From: Pseudomonas turukhanskensis
GTDB lineage: Bacteria > Pseudomonadota > Gammaproteobacteria > Pseudomonadales > Pseudomonadaceae
Reading direction: 5' to 3'
Length of the DNA stretch: 64,000 bases
NCBI RefSeq assembly: GCF_027922365.1
Contig: NZ_BSFN01000016.1
Location: 1-64,000 of the forward strand
A model generated the notes under the pieces. That model was not told the DNA's origin, did no database searches, and saw only the letters and a list, made by a program, of their open reading frames with translations. This document shows, in pieces, positions 59,835 through 64,000 of this stretch. Position 1 is the stretch's first letter. Each line of letters begins with the position of its first letter. The translations under genes and the position numbers were made by a program.

Positions 59835-60560
59835 TCATTCCCTGTAGATGATCTTTAAACCAGCAGGGTCAAGTTGGGTGGGGCTGAAGATACTCGCGTA
59901 GCGCAAGGTGGCATTGGCGTGCTCGCGCATAAGCGACTCGGCCCTGGCGCCTTGCCCGTGTACCAGTGCATCGACGATGGCATGGTGTTGCATGTGGGCA
60001 AAGTTGAAGCGGCGAAACTCGCGTGTCAGGTCGTTGAGGTCAACGGCCAGCGCACTTACCGAGGCAAAGGGCAGGTGGTCGTTTCTGGCCAGTGCATCGG
60101 TAATGGCCGGGTTGTCGCTGGCTTCGATAATGAGCTGATGAAAGCGCATATTGAGGTCGTGGTAGAGGCGCAGATCATCCTCGACCACGTAGCCTTTCTC
60201 GAACAAGTGATCGCCCTGTTGCAGGCATTCATACAGCGCGTTTTTTATCGACGGAGCGAGCCCACGCTCTGCGGTGAGTCGTGCGGCCAAGCCCTCAAGC
60301 ACACCGCGTACTTCCACCGCTCCGGCGATCTCATTGGCATTTACCGCCCGCACGGTAAAACCGCGGCCAGCGCTTTTTACCAGCAGGCCTTCCTGCTCCA
60401 GGGTGCGAAACGCAATACGCACCGGCGTGCGCGAGACCTGAAGCAGCTCGGCGGTGGCGATCTCACCGATGCGCTCGCCAGCGGCCAGCTCGCCAGAGGC
60501 GATCATTTTTCGTAGCGCAATAAGTACGCGCTGGCCGGGTTTGCTCATAACGTCATCCAT
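59835..60560 (-). CDS. vanR: GntR/FCD-family regulator of vanillate demethylation
   Basis: A 241-residue GntR regulator: N-terminal winged HTH (KMIASGELAAGERIGEIATA, then LLQVSRTPVRIAFRTLEQEG) and a C-terminal FCD effector domain (YHDLNMRFHQLIIEASDNP, HMQHHAIVDALVHGQ with the metal-binding His residues). It lies 65 bp downstream of vanB in the same orientation, as vanR does in pseudomonads, and ATGGATCCAAT-type palindromes are found before vanA. It is expected to repress vanAB and be released by vanillate. The start could also be the ATG four codons downstream (MSKPGQ). Confidence 0.88.
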   Translation of the reverse strand: MDDVMSKPGQRVLIALRKMIASGELAAGERIGEIATAELLQVSRTPVRIAFRTLEQEGLLVKSAGRGFTVRAVNANEIAGAVEVRGVLEGLAARLTAERGLAPSIKNALYECLQQGDHLFEKGYVVEDDLRLYHDLNMRFHQLIIEASDNPAITDALARNDHLPFASVSALAVDLNDLTREFRRFNFAHMQHHAIVDALVHGQGARAESLMREHANATLRYASIFSPTQLDPAGLKIIYRE

Positions 60561-60625
60561 CGTAAATCGCGCCGTAAGCGTGGGGTGGGCGAGAGTTTAC
60601 GCCGTTTTCCACTGGCTTCGGCGAC

Positions 60626-61576
60626 CTATAAATCCACGACCAAAAACGGCGTTTTGGCGCGCGAGCAACAGGGCAAAAACTGATCATTGGCGGCCTGCTC
60701 GGCCTCGGTGAGGTAGGTGTCGCGGTGGTCGGGTGTGCCCTCAATCACGCGGGTCAGGCAGGTGCCACAAAAGCCCATCTCGCAGGATATCGGGATGTCG
60801 AAGCCGTGCTCATGAAGTACGGCTACCGCGCTTTTACCTTCCGATACGGTGAGTTCCTGGCCGGTGCTGGCGATCTTCATCACAAAGCTGCCATCGCCCG
60901 CGGCGTCCACCGGCGCCGCCGCAAAATACTCCTTGTGCAGCTGCTCCTCATGCCAGCCGTTGGCGCGTGCGCTGCCCAGAATATGCTCCATAAAACCGCC
61001 CGGGCCACATACGTAGAGATGGGTACCGGCAGCTGGATTTTTTAACACCTGGTCAGCATCCAGGCGGGATCCGGCGTCGTCATCAAAATGGAAGACCACC
61101 TGCGAGGCAAACGAGGACGCTTTGAGCCGCCCGATAAATGCGGCTGAATCCTCGGAGCGGGCGCAGTAATGCAGCTCGAACGCCGCGCCGTTCTGCGCAA
61201 GATGTTCAGCCATGCACAGGATCGGCGTAATGCCGATGCCGCCTGCAAACAACAGGCTGCGTCGAGCCTCTGAGTAAAGGTTGAACAGGTTGCGCGGCGC
61301 GCTGATGTTCAGCACGTCGCCCTCGGCCACCGCTTCATGCAGGGCCACTGAACCACCCCGGGAGGCTGTGTCTTTCAACACGCCGATCACATAGCGATGC
61401 TGCTCCAGTGGGTGGTTGCACAGCGAGTATTGCCGGACCAGCCCGTTAGCCAGATGGACATCAATATGTGCGCCAGCGGTAAACGGCGGCAATGCGCCGC
61501 CGCCCGCACTCACCAACTCAAACGTGCGGATGGCGCTGGTTTCATTGCCGATGGAGGCCACCACTACTTCCATCAT
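60626..61576 (-). CDS. vanB: Vanillate O-demethylase reductase subunit
   Basis: A 316-residue class IA-type oxidoreductase: FMN/flavin-binding barrel (VRQYSLCNHP), NAD-binding domain (LLFAGGIGITPILCMAEHL and YVCGPGGFMEHIL), and a C-terminal plant-type 2Fe-2S domain with cysteines in CEMGFCGTCLTRV and FLPCCSRA. It takes electrons from NADH to the Rieske oxygenase VanA for vanillate demethylation. Its ATG overlaps the vanA stop by 4 bp, so it is co-translated. Motifs and neighbourhood give high certainty. Confidence 0.95.
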   Translation of the reverse strand: MMEVVVASIGNETSAIRTFELVSAGGGALPPFTAGAHIDVHLANGLVRQYSLCNHPLEQHRYVIGVLKDTASRGGSVALHEAVAEGDVLNISAPRNLFNLYSEARRSLLFAGGIGITPILCMAEHLAQNGAAFELHYCARSEDSAAFIGRLKASSFASQVVFHFDDDAGSRLDADQVLKNPAAGTHLYVCGPGGFMEHILGSARANGWHEEQLHKEYFAAAPVDAAGDGSFVMKIASTGQELTVSEGKSAVAVLHEHGFDIPISCEMGFCGTCLTRVIEGTPDHRDTYLTEAEQAANDQFLPCCSRAKTPFLVVDL

Positions 61577-62616
61577 TGCGCCTGCCCCGCCAACTGCTCG
61601 GCGGCGAGCATCCGGTCGATCACCTTACGGGCTTGCACGCCGCCGGCGTCGATATTGAGCTTGAGCAGTTGTCGCTGAGGGTTGTCCAGCAAGTTGCGCT
61701 GCTGGCGCTCCAGCATTTCCAAGTCCTCGCTAAAGATCGTGCCCTGGCCCTCTCTGATGCTGTCCGTCAACGCCTGGTCTTGAGGGTTAAAGCTGCGCGC
61801 CATGCCCCAGAAATACCAGATCGAGGTCTCCGTCTCCGGGGTAATAAAATCGACCACGATGCTGGCGGCTTTATGTTCCGGCGCCGCGTGATAACCACCT
61901 TTCCCCGCATGGGCAACGCCCACCTCAATCAGCACGTGGCTCGGTGGCGTGAAACGGCATATCTGCCAACGGTCCACCGGCACGTCATCAGCCAGCCCAT
62001 TGCCACGCAACGCCATACGCCAGAAGGGTGGGGCGGCAATGTTTTCCATATGCCGGGCCGTGGTGACGACGTCCCCCTCAACCGAAGTTACCGGCGCGAC
62101 TTCGTCGATTTCCTTCTGACCAATGCTGGAGGCGTGGACATAGGTTTCGTGGGTCAGGTCCATCAGGTTATCGACCATCAATCGATAGTCGCACTGGATA
62201 TGGTACAGGCCGCCGCCATACGCCCACTTGTCACTGACCGCCCACTCCAGGTGGTGAATAAGCGCCGGGTCAGCCTTAGCCTGATCGCCAGGCCACACCC
62301 AGATAAAACCGTAGCGCTCCACCGCCGCAAACGTCTTGTTGCACGAGAAACCGCGTACCCGCTGCCCCGGCATTGAAACCGTCTTGCCGTCGCCGCCCAT
62401 TGCCAGCCCGTGATAACCACAGACCAGGTTGCCGTTCTCCACAAACCCCAGCGAAAGGGGCGCGCCGCGGTGCGGGCAGAAGTCCTCTACCGCCTTCACA
62501 TGGCCTTCCAGGTTGCGGAAAAAGACCATCTTTTCACCGCAAACCTGGCGCCCTAACGGGCCCGTGGTTAGCTCGTCTGGTGTGCAGGCGACGTACCAGC
62601 AGTTTTTGGGAAACAT
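61573..62616 (-). CDS. vanA: Vanillate O-demethylase oxygenase subunit
   Basis: A 347-residue Rieske non-haem iron oxygenase. The Rieske 2Fe-2S cluster is CPH (Cys47, His49) and CGYH (Cys66, His69); the mononuclear iron site is in DNLMDLTHETYVHASS. The start MFPKNCWYVACTPDEL and most of the sequence agree with pseudomonad VanA from memory. It demethylates vanillate to protocatechuate and formaldehyde in lignin-aromatic catabolism. It is the first gene of vanA-vanB-vanR and is preceded by two GGATCC-centred operator-like palindromes. Confidence 0.96.
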   Translation of the reverse strand: MFPKNCWYVACTPDELTTGPLGRQVCGEKMVFFRNLEGHVKAVEDFCPHRGAPLSLGFVENGNLVCGYHGLAMGGDGKTVSMPGQRVRGFSCNKTFAAVERYGFIWVWPGDQAKADPALIHHLEWAVSDKWAYGGGLYHIQCDYRLMVDNLMDLTHETYVHASSIGQKEIDEVAPVTSVEGDVVTTARHMENIAAPPFWRMALRGNGLADDVPVDRWQICRFTPPSHVLIEVGVAHAGKGGYHAAPEHKAASIVVDFITPETETSIWYFWGMARSFNPQDQALTDSIREGQGTIFSEDLEMLERQQRNLLDNPQRQLLKLNIDAGGVQARKVIDRMLAAEQLAGQAQ

Positions 62617-62645
62617 AAGCGGGACACCTCATTGGGCTTTTTGTA

Positions 62646-62656
62646 ATGGATCCAAT
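62646..62656. promoter_or_regulatory. VanR-type operator 1 upstream of vanA
   Basis: ATGGATCCAAT, near-palindromic around GGATCC, with flanking TA. A second copy lies at 62698. Such ATTGGATCCAAT-like sites are plausible GntR-family operators for VanR. It is 30 bp upstream of the vanA start. Confidence 0.6.
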
Positions 62657-62697
62657 GATGTGTCTGAATGGCGACTTAAACAATTTAATGGTTATTA

Positions 62698-62708
62698 GTG
62701 GATCCAAT
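62698..62708. promoter_or_regulatory. VanR-type operator 2 upstream of vanA
   Basis: GTGGATCCAAT, sharing TGGATCCAAT with operator 1. The two copies are 52 bp apart start to start, flanking an AT-rich region (62675-62697) suited to the vanA promoter. Confidence 0.55.
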
Positions 62709-62990
62709 AAGTGTTCGGTAATCGGCCGAAGCGAAACTGGAAAAGCAGTGTTTCCAGCGCTGAACGGGTAACGGGGCTGGTATAGAAGGCAGCGCGCTGG
62801 GGAGCGGGAGGAGGGCGAACGAGGCTGACGGTTCTGCGTTGCACAGCGGGTGTCGGACTGATGTTCAGTTTAGGAAAGGGGATAGTTTATTTCCTCTTTT
62901 AAAGCGGTCTCTGAAATTCAAGAACAAGCCAAGCCTGACCATCGTTACCGTTTTTAACCCTGCCAAAACGGCATTTCTCCCGCCCAAAGA

Positions 62991-63022
62991 AAAACCCCGA
63001 AGGTTTTCACCTTCGGGGTTTT
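62991..63022. terminator. Bidirectional intrinsic terminator
   Basis: A 10-bp stem, CCCCGAAGGT paired with ACCTTCGGGG with a TTTC loop, flanked by AAAA and TTTT. It can end transcription coming from the DUF2075 gene side and from the opposite side. Confidence 0.85.
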
Positions 63023-63273
63023 GTGTTTGGCGGTCCGGGATAATCTGAAGCAAGTCAGTATGTATTTGCCTGAAATACCAGTTGAAACGCTGCGTGGTTT
63101 GGCTTCCGATGGGCGGTGCTTTTTAAGCTCCCCGTCATTAACGAGTCGGCATCGAATCTATCAAGCAAATGGTCTTGTAAACGTTAGCCATGGCTGGTGA
63201 CCAACTGCTGTCCATCGTTGCCCCTGCGCATACCCCCACTCGCGGGTACAGAGGTTGCTGGCAAACGATACCG

Positions 63274-64000
63274 TCAGTGACTGCTGTGTTGGTTAAGTCG
63301 ACTCTCGAAGTATTGCGCAGTCTCTTTGTCGGTGCAGTACAGGTAGCAGCCCTTCATCCCGCGAGTCATCAAGGTTCGGTAAGTATTTTTGATGATCAGG
63401 TCTGTTTCTTTTTTCGCCGGGGTAGGTTGCTCCTTCATCATTTTTTTCCAGCCACGAATTGATTTATCGTGCTTGTCGCGCTTATCCGGGGATGTCATTA
63501 CTTTGCCGTCACGTACGACTAGGTCTGGCCCGATGATCACTCCGATGTAATCGACTTCCAAACCTTGGCAGGTATGAATGCAGCCAACCTGCTCGATAGA
63601 GTTCTCAGCGATGATCCATAGGCTGCCATCCTGATCCAGGTTCCATTGGCGTTTGTAGCCACCAATGACGATATCAGCAGCGGTAGGGTCTTTCTTGCTC
63701 AACCAAGGCCAACAATAGCCTGCGACCACACGAGCTTTGTTTCCGTGGTTTTTGTCGTTGATTGCGTCATGCATCGCCTGAGGTGAGCCGAACACCTTAA
63801 ACTCGTAGTCTTGGGTATCGAGCGTCGGATTTGCCGTGGCGCGAATGTCTAGCGCGTCATCCAGCCACGCCAGGTAACCATCAGAACCACTGCAGCGGAA
63901 CTGCGAAGACAGCACGTGTTCCTCAACAACAGCACCCTTGGCTTTTGCAAAGGCGCGTATCGCCTGCTTGCTGCCGATATCGCTCAAGGTTACACGCTGG
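63274..64000 (-). CDS. DUF2075 (P-loop, helicase-like) protein, C-terminal part
   Basis: The frame stays open to the window edge, so the protein is partial; the visible TTG at 63985-63987 is internal (upstream residues read QRVT). The visible about 240 residues include LSSQFRCSGSDGYLAWLDDAL, WPWLSKKDPTAADIVI, IGCIHTCQGLEVDY-type text (IEQVGCIHTCQGLEVDYIGV) shown here by its key part HTCQGLEVD, and LMTRGMKGCYLYC. This is the C-terminal ATPase half of DUF2075/Schlafen-like nucleoside triphosphatases, often part of defence or mobile loci together with GIY-YIG or PD-(D/E)XK nucleases. The N-terminal Walker A and any nuclease domain lie outside the window. Confidence 0.85.
   Translation of the reverse strand, partial: QRVTLSDIGSKQAIRAFAKAKGAVVEEHVLSSQFRCSGSDGYLAWLDDALDIRATANPTLDTQDYEFKVFGSPQAMHDAINDKNHGNKARVVAGYCWPWLSKKDPTAADIVIGGYKRQWNLDQDGSLWIIAENSIEQVGCIHTCQGLEVDYIGVIIGPDLVVRDGKVMTSPDKRDKHDKSIRGWKKMMKEQPTPAKKETDLIIKNTYRTLMTRGMKGCYLYCTDKETAQYFESRLNQHSSH

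Larger units (their letters stand above)
62617..63273. other. 657-bp gap downstream of the DUF2075 gene and upstream of vanA
   Basis: It contains the vanA operator region (62640-62710) and an intrinsic terminator (62991-63022). An open stretch of 46 codons from ATG 63060 (MYLPEIPVETLRGLASDG) has no good ribosome binding site and resembles nothing I recognise. No other gene is supported. Confidence 0.5.

Noticed and set aside
62839..63048. 69-codon plus-strand frame upstream of vanA
   Set aside because: It crosses a bidirectional terminator hairpin and has no start signal.

Overview
The window reads as a high-GC gammaproteobacterial chromosome, most likely a Pseudomonas. The evidence is gene content: a SOS-controlled DNA polymerase II, vanillate demethylase vanAB with a GntR regulator, a 2-aminoethylphosphonate (2-AEP) uptake and breakdown locus, a FecIR/TonB ferrisiderophore system and an Aer-like receptor. 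No rRNA, tRNA or CRISPR array was seen. Both edges cut genes: the 3' end of an IS110-type transposase at base 1 and a DUF2075 protein at base 64000.

Layout. 1-7.8 kb: transposase tail, small conserved proteins, a TetR regulator, polB behind a perfect LexA box, a YcaC-like isochorismatase-fold hydrolase and a LysR regulator. 7.8-17.2 kb: an ABC-2 exporter translationally coupled to that LysR gene, a PAS chemoreceptor, a second LysR gene with an MscS/cyclic-nucleotide channel, a wHTH-nucleotidyltransferase/HEPN pair, a secreted alpha/beta hydrolase and an LprI-MliC protein. 17.2-26.0 kb: HipBA module, FecI-FecR-TonB receptor, ParE/Phd-type module, a phage-like repressor pair with twin operators, and a NYN nuclease. 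26.0-35.1 kb: oxidative metabolism, with a GlxA-type regulator, thioesterase, alcohol dehydrogenase behind a perfect Anr/FNR box, a Baeyer-Villiger monooxygenase/esterase/SDR operon with a divergent TetR gene, and an old yellow enzyme. 35.2-44.2 kb: 2-AEP locus (phnX, phnW, two LysR genes, ABC importer, EamA membrane protein). 44.4-59.8 kb: a dead EAL-domain fragment, then a four-gene type I secretion operon ending in a 3316-residue protein made of about 28 VCBS-like repeats. 59.8-62.7 kb: vanA-vanB-vanR.

Most notable points. (1) A 40-bp element with identical spacing lies before three separate transcription units (the isochorismatase hydrolase, the LysR-ABC operon and the secreted alpha/beta hydrolase), suggesting a small undescribed LysR regulon. 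(2) The type I secretion operon has two different ABC proteins, one with a destroyed Walker A and both lacking a consensus signature and catalytic glutamate, and a giant substrate without RTX repeats. (3) Several defence or toxin-antitoxin-like modules carry conspicuous operator architecture: a 14-bp-arm palindrome before the MNT/HEPN pair, interlocked palindromes before hipBA, and twin operators at the phage-like switch.
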